NCBI GenBank assembly: GCA_964603725.1
Contig: CAZRWW010000018.1
Location: forward strand, 1-64,000
Source of the DNA: CAZDKK01 sp964603725
GTDB lineage: Bacteria > Eisenbacteria > RBG-16-71-46 > CAIMUX01 > WJJG01
Direction of reading: 5' to 3'
DNA length: 64,000 bases
Shown: piece by piece, positions 8,865-17,552 of the stretch
Layout: every line of letters begins with the position of its first letter
Numbering within the stretch: position 1 is the stretch's first letter
The notes under the pieces: model-generated
Told to the model about the DNA's origin: nothing
Databases searched by the model: none
What the model saw: the letters and a program-made list of their open reading frames with translations, nothing else
Program-made: the position numbers and the translations under genes

Positions 8865-9144
8865 CCAGGCCCGATCCCCTCGCCTCGCCTGAGCCCCTTG
8901 CCTCGCCCCGGGCCGCTCGCCTGGCCCGTGCTATCGGTGGAGGCGCTGTTGAGCGCGATGCGGGTCCGCCGTTGGGCGTGTGGCGGGGCTCGGGCCGATC
9001 TGGCGTGGGAACAGGCGGAGGGGGGGCGGTGTTCTTGGACCGCAATCGAGATTCTTGGGATGGTTTGGCCGGCTCGGCCGCCCCCGTCGTGCGGCGGCCT
9101 TTCCGTAGAGCTTTGCCGGAGCGATGGAAGGAGGAGGTTGGACC

Positions 9145-10665
<1,521 letters not shown>

Positions 10666-10903
10666 CGCGTCAACGCGCTCAGCCAACTCGCGCGGGCGCT
10701 CCCGGGCAGTATCCTTGCTCGGGGCGCCCGCGGTCGTTTAAGCTGCTCGCGCCCCGCGGGCCGCCCGAGCCGGAGCATGCCGCGGGCGTCCGGGAAGCAG
10801 ACCGCTGCGACGGGGGCTGCTCGACCCCTCCGGTCGCAAACCGCCCCAGGAACTCGGGCGGCGAGGACCGCCCGCGAGTCCGGGCGAGGAGGACCACCCC
10901 GAC

Positions 10904-11968
10904 GTGCACGCAGCTGGCCCCCCCTGCCCATCCGTGGCCCGGGTGGAGACGCCGCTCCCCTACCGGAGCGCCGGACGGTACCTGCGCGAACGCTTCGGCG
11001 GGATGGTCTACCGCGTGATCGTCGACGCGGGCTTCTCGTGTCCGAACCGCGACGGCACGCTGGGCAGTGGCGGCTGCGCGTTCTGCTCGATCGACGCCTT
11101 CCGCCCGCCCACCAGCCGCCCGCACCTCACGGTTAGCGAGCAGGTCGCGCGCGCCGCCGGTCACCTCGCGCGCCGCCACCCGCGCGCCGCCGGCTATCTC
11201 GTCTACCTCCAGCCCTACACGAACACCTACGGTTCGCCCGCGCGACTGGCGCGCGCGCTGGCCGAGGCGCGGGCCTGCCCCGGCGCGCTGGGCCTGGTGA
11301 TCGGCACGCGTCCCGATTGCCTGCCGGAGGCGATGCTGGAGGTCCTGGCCGCCGCCGCGCGACGGAGCTTCGTGCAAGTCGAGGTGGGCGTGCAGTCGAC
11401 CGACGATGGCGCGCTGCGGGCGATGGGCCGCGGACACGACTGGGCGTGCTCCGTGCGCGCGATCGGCGAGTTGCGCGCGCGCGGGATCCGCGTGGGCGCG
11501 CACGTGATCCTGGGCACCCCGTGGGAGAGCCACGCCGCGCAGCTCGCCGGCGCCGCCCGGCTCTGCGCCACCGGCATCCAGGCCGTCAAGGTCCACCACC
11601 TCCAGGTGCTCCAGGGCAGCCGCCTGGCCGAGCTGCCCGCGACCCAGCGCGCGCGGCTGCCCTCGTGGCGGGTCTACGCGCGCCTGGCGGCCGCCTACCT
11701 CGAACGGCTCGCGCCGGAGGTGGTCGTCGAGCGCCTCACGGCCAGCGCGCCCCGCCGCATGCTGATCGCCCCGCGGTGGGGCGTGTCGGCCGAATGCGTG
11801 CGCCGCGAGATCATCGCCGTGCTGGCGCGCCGCGGGCGCCGGCAGGGCTCGCTGTGGAGCGCGATCGCGGGGACGGGCCTCGAGGAAGGTGGCCGCGCGG
11901 GCGCAGGACGGCGCGGCCATGGCGCGGCGGACACGGGCGGGGAGGTCGGCGATGGATTTAGCGCCTGA
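10904..11968 (+). CDS. Radical SAM protein of the YhcC / TIGR01212 family
   Basis: A 354-residue radical SAM protein. The [4Fe-4S] cysteines are in CPNRDGTLGSGGCAFC (C46, C58, C61, spacing C-X11-C-X2-C), the hallmark of the YhcC group rather than the common CX3CX2C. YLQPYTNTYG, GTRPDCLP and VQSTDDGALRAMGRGHD are further conserved blocks. YhcC-type proteins are linked to tRNA or central-metabolism modification, but the reaction is not established. GTG 10904 has AGGAGG 12 bases upstream; GTG 10934 is an alternative. The last 17 bases overlap the methyltransferase gene, implying coupling. The Gly/Ala-rich tail beyond residue 325 looks non-conserved. Confidence 0.9.
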   Translation: MHAAGPPCPSVARVETPLPYRSAGRYLRERFGGMVYRVIVDAGFSCPNRDGTLGSGGCAFCSIDAFRPPTSRPHLTVSEQVARAAGHLARRHPRAAGYLVYLQPYTNTYGSPARLARALAEARACPGALGLVIGTRPDCLPEAMLEVLAAAARRSFVQVEVGVQSTDDGALRAMGRGHDWACSVRAIGELRARGIRVGAHVILGTPWESHAAQLAGAARLCATGIQAVKVHHLQVLQGSRLAELPATQRARLPSWRVYARLAAAYLERLAPEVVVERLTASAPRRMLIAPRWGVSAECVRREIIAVLARRGRRQGSLWSAIAGTGLEEGGRAGAGRRGHGAADTGGEVGDGFSA

Positions 11969-12815
11969 GCCCCTGCCCGTCACGTTCGCCCTGGTCGAGC
12001 CCTCCGAGCCGGGCAACGTGGGCGCCGTCGCCCGCTCGCTGGCGGCCTTCGGCTTCGAGCGCCTCGTGCTGATCGACCCGCCGCGGCGCGACGAGGCGGT
12101 CGAGCGGGCCCGCGCCGTGCGCTTCGGGCTCCCGGTGCTGGAGCGCGCGCGTGTGATCGGGCCGGACCAGGTGCCGGCCCTGCTGGCGGAGTTCGACGAG
12201 ATCTGGGCCACCAGCGCCCGGGCGGGTCGCCGGCGCGCGCTGGCGGACCCGGGCGCGGCCGTGGCGCGGTACCTGGCGCGCGAGCCCGTGCGACTGCTCG
12301 TGGTGTTCGGCCCGGAGCGCACCGGGCTCGACCTCGAGTGGCTCGATCGCTGCGATCGGCTGGTGCGCATCCCCACGCCCGGCGGGCCGCTCAACCTGGC
12401 GCAGGCGGTGACGGTGATCGCCTACGAGCTCTGCGCTCAGGCGTCGGGCAATCCGCGCGCGGCCGGCACATCCGGGCTCTCGGGCGCGGCCGGCACATCC
12501 GGGCTCTCGGGCGCGGCCGCGCCGACGGGCGCGGCGAGCGAGGCGGCCGCGCCGGCGGCTGCCTCCGGGGATCCACGCCGCCGGGGCGCGCCGGTCGCGG
12601 CCGAGGCGCGCCGCGAGATCCTTGCGCGCACCGAGGCGTTGCTGGCGCTGATCGGCTACCCCACGCGCTCGCTGCGCAGCCACCCGCACCGCGCGTACCT
12701 CGAGCCGCTGCGCGCGGGCGCTTACACGCGCGAGCAGGCGCGCTGGCTGTTGGGGTTGATCGCGCGGCTGGAGCGCGCGCTCGGCGGCGCCGCGCGCGGC
12801 TCGCGGCGCGACTAG
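11952..12815 (+). CDS. trmJ: SpoU/TrmD-superfamily RNA 2'-O-methyltransferase (TrmJ-like)
   Basis: A 287-residue knotted (SPOUT) methyltransferase. The three motifs are present: EPGNVGAVARSLAAFG, VFGPERTGL and IPTPGGPLNLAQAVTVIAYEL. TrmJ methylates the 2'-OH of nucleotide 32 in tRNA; assignment to TrmJ rather than another SpoU member rests on length and the C-terminal helical extension. ATG 11952 follows GGAGG by 6 bases. Between the catalytic domain and the C-terminal helices lies an Ala/Gly/Ser-rich linker with two perfect copies of AAGTSGLSG encoded by a 27-base tandem repeat. The SAM-binding core itself looks intact. Confidence 0.85.
   Translation: MDLAPEPLPVTFALVEPSEPGNVGAVARSLAAFGFERLVLIDPPRRDEAVERARAVRFGLPVLERARVIGPDQVPALLAEFDEIWATSARAGRRRALADPGAAVARYLAREPVRLLVVFGPERTGLDLEWLDRCDRLVRIPTPGGPLNLAQAVTVIAYELCAQASGNPRAAGTSGLSGAAGTSGLSGAAAPTGAASEAAAPAAASGDPRRRGAPVAAEARREILARTEALLALIGYPTRSLRSHPHRAYLEPLRAGAYTREQARWLLGLIARLERALGGAARGSRRD
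12457..12510. repeat. 27-base in-frame tandem repeat inside trmJ
   Basis: Two identical 27-base units (12457-12483, 12484-12510) plus a partial third copy encode AAGTSGLSG twice in the interdomain linker. The unit length is a multiple of three, so copy-number change would not shift the frame. Confidence 0.9.
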
Positions 12816-12829
12816 AACCGGCCGCGCGG

Positions 12830-14332
12830 TTAGCCGGGCGGCTCCCCACACCCCGGGAAATCCGGGCAGATCCCGAAGTCGTACCGATACCCCTTCGGCA
12901 GGTACTCACCCGTCATGACGTTCATCTGATACTCGCCCCGCCAGCGGCGCGCGGCGATCGCCCGCAGCGCCGACAGGAACCGGTCGACGTCCTCGTCGGT
13001 GTTGTGCAGGCCGATGCTCACGCGCACGCCGCCCGGCACGAGGCTGCGGTCGCCCGCCCCCGCCCGCTGCTCGAACTCGCGCTCCTGGTCGGGCGTCACG
13101 CCCAGGAAGCTCTTGATCAGCGGGTGGGCGCAGAAGCAGCCCGCGCGCACCGAGATGCCGTGCTCGTAGGCCAGGACGGCCGCCACCTGATTGTAGTGCA
13201 CGCCCTCGACGGAGAAGGTGGCCACCCCCAAGCGGTGCTCGAGCCGCTCGGGATCGCACGGCCCCCAGATCGTGACGCCGTCGATCGCGTTCATGCCGGC
13301 GAGCAGCCGGCGCGTCAGCCGGCGCTCGTGCTCGGCGATGCGGTCCATGCCGATCCGCTCGTAGATCCGGATGGCCGCGGCCAGCGCGAAGAGGCCCAGG
13401 ATGTTCGGCGTGCCGGCCTCCTGGCGCTCGGGCGGATCGGCCCAGATCACGTGATCGAGGCCGACCGAGTAGACCGTGCCCCCGCCCTGTAGGTAGGGCG
13501 AAGCGTCGGCGAAGTGGTCCTGCCGCCCGATGATCGCGCCCTCGCCGTAGGGCGAGTTCATCTTGTGGGCGCTGAAGACGACGAAGTCGAGGTGGCCGGG
13601 ATCGTCGTGCGCTCGCATGCGGATCGCGCGGTGGGGCGCGAGCTGGGCGGCGTCGACGGCGATCCAGGCGCCGTGCCGGTGCGCCAGGGCGGCGATCTCG
13701 TGGATGGGCAGGACCTCGCCGGTCACGTTCGACGCCCCCGTCACCGCCACCACGCGCACGCGCCCCGCGTGGCGGGCGAGCTTGCGCCCGAAGTCCTCGA
13801 CGTCCAGCGTGCCGTCCGGGCGCCGGCCGACATAGTCGACCTTGGCCTTGCCGCGCCAGGGCAGGTCGTTCGAGTGGTGCTCGAGGATGGTCGTCAGCAC
13901 GACGTCATCCGGACGCCACTGGAAGGTGGCGGCCAGGAGATTGAGCCCCTCGGTCGTGTTGCGCACCGGAATCACAATGTCGCGCGCCTCGTCGCCGCCG
14001 GCGAACCGGCGGACGATTTCGCGCGCTTCCTCGTAGCGCTCGGTGCAGAAGACCGCATCGAAGCCGGTGCCGCGGTGGATGTTGGAGTAGTACCCCTCCA
14101 TGTCGCGCAGGAAGGTGCTCACCGCGCGGAAGGGCTTGGTGCTGGCGGCGTTGTCCATGAAGACCTGGCGCACCCACTCGCCCGTGAGCAACGGCACGCG
14201 GTGGTCGGCGCCCAGCACTTCGGGGACGAAGAACCCGCGCTGGTCGCCGCCCGCGCCTGGGGCGGCGCTCCCGAGCCCCACTTCGCCCGCCGCGGCCTTC
14301 ATCGCCGCCCCGGTCTTCTTCTTCGCCGTCAC
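12830..14332 (-). CDS. Class V aminotransferase, cysteine desulfurase-like
   Basis: A 500-residue PLP enzyme of the NifS/SufS/Csd class, somewhat longer than the usual 400-420 residues. Seen: MDNAASTKP near residue 60, EHHSNDLPW, the cofactor aspartate/glutamine in AVDAAQLAPH (D227, Q230), the PLP lysine K257 in SAHKMNSPYG, and a cysteine-bearing loop RAGCFCAHPL (C399, C401) where SufS/CsdA have the catalytic cysteine. Cysteine desulfuration for Fe-S or thio-modification is therefore likely but the group also holds other lyases. The first 50 residues and the Cys-containing tail (CPDFPGC) are extra. Start GTG 14332 has a modest GGCGAGG site; ATG 14300 is possible. No suf/isc scaffold gene adjoins it. 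Confidence 0.8.
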   Translation of the reverse strand: MTAKKKTGAAMKAAAGEVGLGSAAPGAGGDQRGFFVPEVLGADHRVPLLTGEWVRQVFMDNAASTKPFRAVSTFLRDMEGYYSNIHRGTGFDAVFCTERYEEAREIVRRFAGGDEARDIVIPVRNTTEGLNLLAATFQWRPDDVVLTTILEHHSNDLPWRGKAKVDYVGRRPDGTLDVEDFGRKLARHAGRVRVVAVTGASNVTGEVLPIHEIAALAHRHGAWIAVDAAQLAPHRAIRMRAHDDPGHLDFVVFSAHKMNSPYGEGAIIGRQDHFADASPYLQGGGTVYSVGLDHVIWADPPERQEAGTPNILGLFALAAAIRIYERIGMDRIAEHERRLTRRLLAGMNAIDGVTIWGPCDPERLEHRLGVATFSVEGVHYNQVAAVLAYEHGISVRAGCFCAHPLIKSFLGVTPDQEREFEQRAGAGDRSLVPGGVRVSIGLHNTDEDVDRFLSALRAIAARRWRGEYQMNVMTGEYLPKGYRYDFGICPDFPGCGEPPG

Positions 14333-14438
14333 GTCTGGCCTCGCCTTTCCCGGTCTCGCCGATCTTCCCGGCCGTCACGGCCGCTCCCGCCCGGCGGCCC
14401 GCCGACGCGACGAGCCTGCCCGGGCCGGGCCTCTCGGG

Positions 14439-14468
14439 ATGGTACGCGGATGCGGCCCGGGCCCGCAA
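14439..14468 (-). promoter_or_regulatory. Candidate promoter for the cysteine desulfurase-like gene
   Basis: On the minus strand: TTGCGG (14468-14463), 18-base spacer, TACCAT (14444-14439). It would give a leader of about 100 bases before GTG 14332. Moderate matches at both boxes in a very GC-rich stretch. Confidence 0.35.
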
Positions 14469-14510
14469 CAGGCGCCCGCGGCCGACGGCGCACGCGCGCG
14501 CGGGCCGGCC

Positions 14511-14532
14511 GCGGCCCATCTTGACGCCGGCC
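14511..14532 (+). repeat. Single copy of the 22-base motif seen before speA
   Basis: Differs at two positions from the perfect triple repeat at 6771-6836 (gcggcCcatcTtgacgccggcc). The second change turns CTGACG into TTGACG, the -35 box of the GAPDH-like gene. Confidence 0.7.
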
Positions 14533-14550
14533 CTCACCGGCCGTTACCTT
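14521..14550 (+). promoter_or_regulatory. Candidate promoter for the type II GAPDH-like gene
   Basis: TTGACG (14521-14526), 18-base spacer, TACCTT (14545-14550). The spacer contains the inverted pair CCGGCC/GGCCGG, so a binding site between the boxes is possible. Leader length to ATG 14692 would be about 135 bases. Confidence 0.5.
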
Positions 14551-14570
14551 CTCGGTGGCAATTCTCCCAG

Positions 14571-14598
14571 GGCGCCCCGGCCTCGCCGGGTGAGCGCC
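14571..14598 (+). promoter_or_regulatory. Leader hairpin before the GAPDH-like gene
   Basis: GGCGC then CCCGGC, loop CTC, GCCGGG, a TGA bulge, and GCGCC: an 11-pair stem with one three-base bulge about 20 bases after the -10 box. It has no T-run and matches no riboswitch I recognise. Confidence 0.35.
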
Positions 14599-14691
14599 GC
14601 TCGAGAGTGCGAGACAGCCGGGACCGAGTTCCCAGCAGGCAGCGACGCCGCGGCGCGCCAACGCCCGGCCGGCGCGAACCAGAAGGGGGTC

Positions 14692-15765
14692 ATGATGGGG
14701 AAGAACGGCAAGCACGTCCATGTCGTGGGCACGGGAACGATCGGCGAGCCCTTGATCGGGCTGCTGTGCGACTTCCGCAAGGACCTCGGCATCGAGACGA
14801 TCAGCTTCAACAAGAAGCAGGCGCTCACCAGCGACCGGCCGAAGGTCAAGAACCTGATCAAGCGCGGGGCGCGCCTGGTGGCCGACAAGGAGATGATCCC
14901 CAAGTTCGAAGACCTCGGCATGAAGATCACTTACGAGTATGAGGAAGCCTGCGGCCTGGCCGACGTGATCATCGACTGCACGCCGTCGGGCAACGCCAAC
15001 AAGGAAGCCTCCTACGCCAAGCACGAGGCGACGACCAAGGGCTTCGTGGCCCAGGGCAGCGAATTCGGCTTCGGCAAGCCGTACGCCCGCGGGATCAACG
15101 ATGAAGCGCTCGAGCCGGGCAAGGACAAGTACATCCAGATCGTCTCCTGCAACACTCACAACCTGGCGGCGGTGATCGACACGCTCGCGCTGCAGGAGAA
15201 GGACCCGAGCAATCTCGTCGACGGCCACTTCGTCCTGATCCGTCGCGCCAACGACATCAGCCAGGACGGCAAGTTCATCCCGGCCCCGCAAGCCGGCAAG
15301 CACGACGATCCCGAGTTCGGCACGCACCACGCCCGCGACGCCTACCACCTCTTCAAGACGCTGGGCTACGAGCTGCCGCTCTTCAGCTCCGCCATGAAGG
15401 TGAACAGCCAGTACATGCACGCCATGTGGTTCCGGCTCAAGCTCAAGGAGAAGGTCTCCTTGCCCACCGTCATCGCCCGGCTGCGCGAGAACCAGCGCGT
15501 GGCCTTGACCGAGAAGCGCTCGACCAACTCGGTCTTCTCCTTCGGCCGCGACCAGGGCCACTACGGCCGACTGCTGAGCCAGACCGTGGTGTGCGTGCCC
15601 ACCCTGACGGTGCGGGGCGACCACGAGATCGTGGGCTTCACCTTCACGCCCCAGGACGGCAACTCGCTGGTCTCCTCGGTGGCGATCACGGCGTGGTTCC
15701 TCTATCCGGAGGACTACGTCGAGCGGCTGCAGCCGCTGCGCGAGTACTTCTTCGAGGAGATCTAG
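14692..15765 (+). CDS. Archaeal-type (type II) glyceraldehyde-3-phosphate dehydrogenase-like protein
   Basis: A 357-residue protein with the order of motifs of archaeal type II GAPDH: nucleotide-binding GTGTIGEPL (13-21), IDCTPSGNANKE (95-104, compare archaeal 'DATPGG'), the nucleophile Cys153 in VSCNTHNL, the phosphate-binding pair in LIRRANDISQ (R184, R185), and HHARDAYH (212-219) where type II enzymes have their catalytic-site His. Type II enzymes oxidise glyceraldehyde-3-phosphate with NAD(P)+. The sequence is divergent, so another phosphorylated aldehyde is possible. ATG 14692 follows AGAAGGGGG by 2-3 bases; ATG 14695 is equivalent. It has its own promoter and ends at a strong hairpin, so it is monocistronic. 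A classical bacterial gap gene is not in the window. Confidence 0.72.
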   Translation: MMGKNGKHVHVVGTGTIGEPLIGLLCDFRKDLGIETISFNKKQALTSDRPKVKNLIKRGARLVADKEMIPKFEDLGMKITYEYEEACGLADVIIDCTPSGNANKEASYAKHEATTKGFVAQGSEFGFGKPYARGINDEALEPGKDKYIQIVSCNTHNLAAVIDTLALQEKDPSNLVDGHFVLIRRANDISQDGKFIPAPQAGKHDDPEFGTHHARDAYHLFKTLGYELPLFSSAMKVNSQYMHAMWFRLKLKEKVSLPTVIARLRENQRVALTEKRSTNSVFSFGRDQGHYGRLLSQTVVCVPTLTVRGDHEIVGFTFTPQDGNSLVSSVAITAWFLYPEDYVERLQPLREYFFEEI

Positions 15766-15804
15766 TCCGCGCGGCCGTCCGGGCCGCCGGTCGCCGGCAG
15801 CGCC

Positions 15805-15834
15805 ACGCCCGGAGGGCGGAAGCCTTCCGGGCGT
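15805..15834. terminator. Strong hairpin between convergent genes, no T-run
   Basis: ACGCCCGGAGGGC, loop GGAA, GCCTTCCGGGCGT: 13 pairs with one G-T wobble and a GNRA-type tetraloop. It sits 39 bases after the GAPDH-like stop and 33 bases from the folE stop on the other strand, so it could end transcription or protect 3' ends in both directions. Confidence 0.6.
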
Positions 15835-15866
15835 TGCCGCGCCCGCCGAATCGGCCGCGCGCCGCT

Positions 15867-16442
15867 CTACGGCCGGCCGGGGGCCGGCGCCTGCTTGCGC
15901 AGAAGATCGAGGAACTCGCTGCGGGTGGCGCGGTCGGCGCGGAAATCGCCCAGCACGGCGCTGGTCGTCATGTAGGCGTTCTGCTTCTCGACGCCGCGCA
16001 TCGCCATGCAGAGGTGGAAGGCCTCGATGACCACGCCCACCCCGCGCGGGTGGATCGCCTCCTGGATGCACTCGGCGATCTGGCTGGTCAGCCGTTCCTG
16101 GAGCTGCAGGCGGCGGGCGAAGAGCTCGACGATGCGCGGGATCTTGCTGAGGCCCAGCAAGCGCCCGTCGGGGATGTAGGCCACGTGGGCCTTGCCGACG
16201 AAGGGCAGCAGGTGGTGCTCGCACAGGCTGTAGACGTCGATGTCCTTGACCATCACCATCTGGTCGTAGGGCTCCTCGAAGATTGCGCCGTTGAGCAGGT
16301 CCTGGAGGTCCTGGTGGTACCCGCGCGTGAGGAAGCGCAGGGCCTCCTCGACCCGCTGGGGCGTGCGGGCGAGCCCGGCCCGCTCGGGATCCTCACCCAG
16401 GGCGCGCAGAATCGCCTCCACGTGAAGGCCGATTTCACTCAT
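15867..16442 (-). CDS. folE: GTP cyclohydrolase I
   Basis: A 191-residue enzyme turning GTP into 7,8-dihydroneopterin triphosphate, the first step to folate (and to queuosine precursors). Zinc ligands are visible: C74 and H77 in YSLCEHHLLPF, and the second cysteine in IEAFHLCMAMRGV. GLSKIPRIVELFARRLQ and VEKQNA are the conserved active-site helices. ATG 16442 is preferred over GTG 16448 because AAGGAG lies 9 bases upstream. It overlaps the end of nrnA by 8 bases, so it is the last gene of the hscB-like/Hsp70/nrnA/folE unit. Confidence 0.96.
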   Translation of the reverse strand: MSEIGLHVEAILRALGEDPERAGLARTPQRVEEALRFLTRGYHQDLQDLLNGAIFEEPYDQMVMVKDIDVYSLCEHHLLPFVGKAHVAYIPDGRLLGLSKIPRIVELFARRLQLQERLTSQIAECIQEAIHPRGVGVVIEAFHLCMAMRGVEKQNAYMTTSAVLGDFRADRATRSEFLDLLRKQAPAPGRP

Positions 16443-17466
16443 GGCCACGCTCCTTGTTGCGGCGCTCGCCGTCCAGTTGGAACTCCCGGCGCAGGCAATC
16501 GAGCACGGTCGTGACGGCTTCCTTGAGCTCGCCGGCCAGGGTGATCCCCGCGGCGGTGGGCCGGCCCCCGCCGCCGAGCTGCTCGGCCAGTCGGCCCACG
16601 TTGCGATCGCCCTTGGAGCGGAAGGTGACCTTGACGCCCCCCCCGGCCAGCTCGCGGAAGAACACGCCCAGCTCCACGCCGCGGATCGTCATGAGCTGGT
16701 CGATCACGCCGTCGGCATCCACGGCCGACGTGCCGGTTTGCTCGAACATGTCGCGGGTGACGTAGGTCCAGGCCAGCCTGCCGGTCCTGTCGCTCACGAC
16801 CCGGCTCAATGCCGCGGTCAGCAGCTCGACGCGCGAGAAGGACTCGTTCTCGAACAGCCGCGCGGCGGTGCGCGTGTGGCTGGCGCCGCGGCGGATCAGC
16901 TCGGCCGCGATCAGCACCGTCTCATCGCGCGTGTTGCGGAAGCGGAAGCCCCCGGTGTCGAAGAGGATCGAGGCGTAGAGCGCCGCCGCCATCTCGGCGT
17001 CGAGCTCCGCCCCGGTGGCGAGGAAGTAGCGGTAGAGCACCTCCCCGGTCGCGCTGGCCGAGGGGTCGACCAGAGCCACGTCCGCGGTGCGGGCCGGCCC
17101 GTGATGGTGGTCGAACAGCAGCCGCGGGGCGGGCGAGTCGCGCAGAATCTGGCCCAGCGCCCCCATGTAGTCCCAGTCGTTCACGTCCAGGACGATCACC
17201 AGGTCGTGGTCGGGCACCGCCGGTCCCTCGTGCCAGGCTCCGGGGGGCAGTCCGGCCAGCTCGACCAGGAAGCGGTAGATCTCGTGCACGGGGGTGGGGT
17301 TGCAGATCGCCACCCGCTTGCCGAGGCTGCTCAGATGGCGCGCCAGCGCGGCCTGCGAGCCGACCGAGTCGGCATCGGGCAGCACGTGCGACGCGAGCAG
17401 GATCGAGCGGGCCGACGCGATGCGCGCGCGGGCCTGCTCGCAGAACTCGATAAGCCCCTTGGACAT
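16435..17466 (-). CDS. nrnA: DHH/DHHA1 phosphoesterase, NrnA-like (nanoRNase / pAp phosphatase)
   Basis: A 343-residue DHH-family phosphoesterase. Metal-binding motifs: SHVLPDADSVGS (26-37), LDVND around residue 94, and DHHHG (119-123). The C-terminal DHHA1 domain ends with the glycine-rich GGGGRPTAAGITL that binds the substrate. NrnA degrades short RNA oligomers and dephosphorylates 3'-phosphoadenosine 5'-phosphate. Length and motif order fit NrnA rather than RecJ. ATG 17466 is preceded by GAGGAG 9 bases upstream. Gap to the upstream Hsp70-like gene is 86 bases; that gap contains a short duplicated string (ggcgcggacggcgttcccggccg). Confidence 0.92.
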   Translation of the reverse strand: MSKGLIEFCEQARARIASARSILLASHVLPDADSVGSQAALARHLSSLGKRVAICNPTPVHEIYRFLVELAGLPPGAWHEGPAVPDHDLVIVLDVNDWDYMGALGQILRDSPAPRLLFDHHHGPARTADVALVDPSASATGEVLYRYFLATGAELDAEMAAALYASILFDTGGFRFRNTRDETVLIAAELIRRGASHTRTAARLFENESFSRVELLTAALSRVVSDRTGRLAWTYVTRDMFEQTGTSAVDADGVIDQLMTIRGVELGVFFRELAGGGVKVTFRSKGDRNVGRLAEQLGGGGRPTAAGITLAGELKEAVTTVLDCLRREFQLDGERRNKERGHE

Positions 17467-17552
17467 CGCGCGCCGCTCCTCGGCTGCGACTCCGGCCGGC
17501 GCGGACGGCGTTCCCGGCCGGCGCGGACGGCGTTCCCGGCCGGCCCCGCCCG

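Larger units (their letters stand above)
14333..14691. other. Divergent intergenic region with two promoters and a leader hairpin
   Basis: No gene is supported in these 359 bases. They hold a minus-strand promoter candidate (14439-14468), a plus-strand promoter candidate (14521-14550) that overlaps a stray copy of the speA-upstream 22-base motif (14511-14532), and a GC hairpin in the GAPDH leader at 14571-14598. Confidence 0.6.

Noticed and set aside
9008..9040. Sigma-E-like promoter (GGAAC ... TCT) before degP
   Set aside because: Only the GGAAC part matches well, the second box is poor, and the surrounding run of G makes chance likely.
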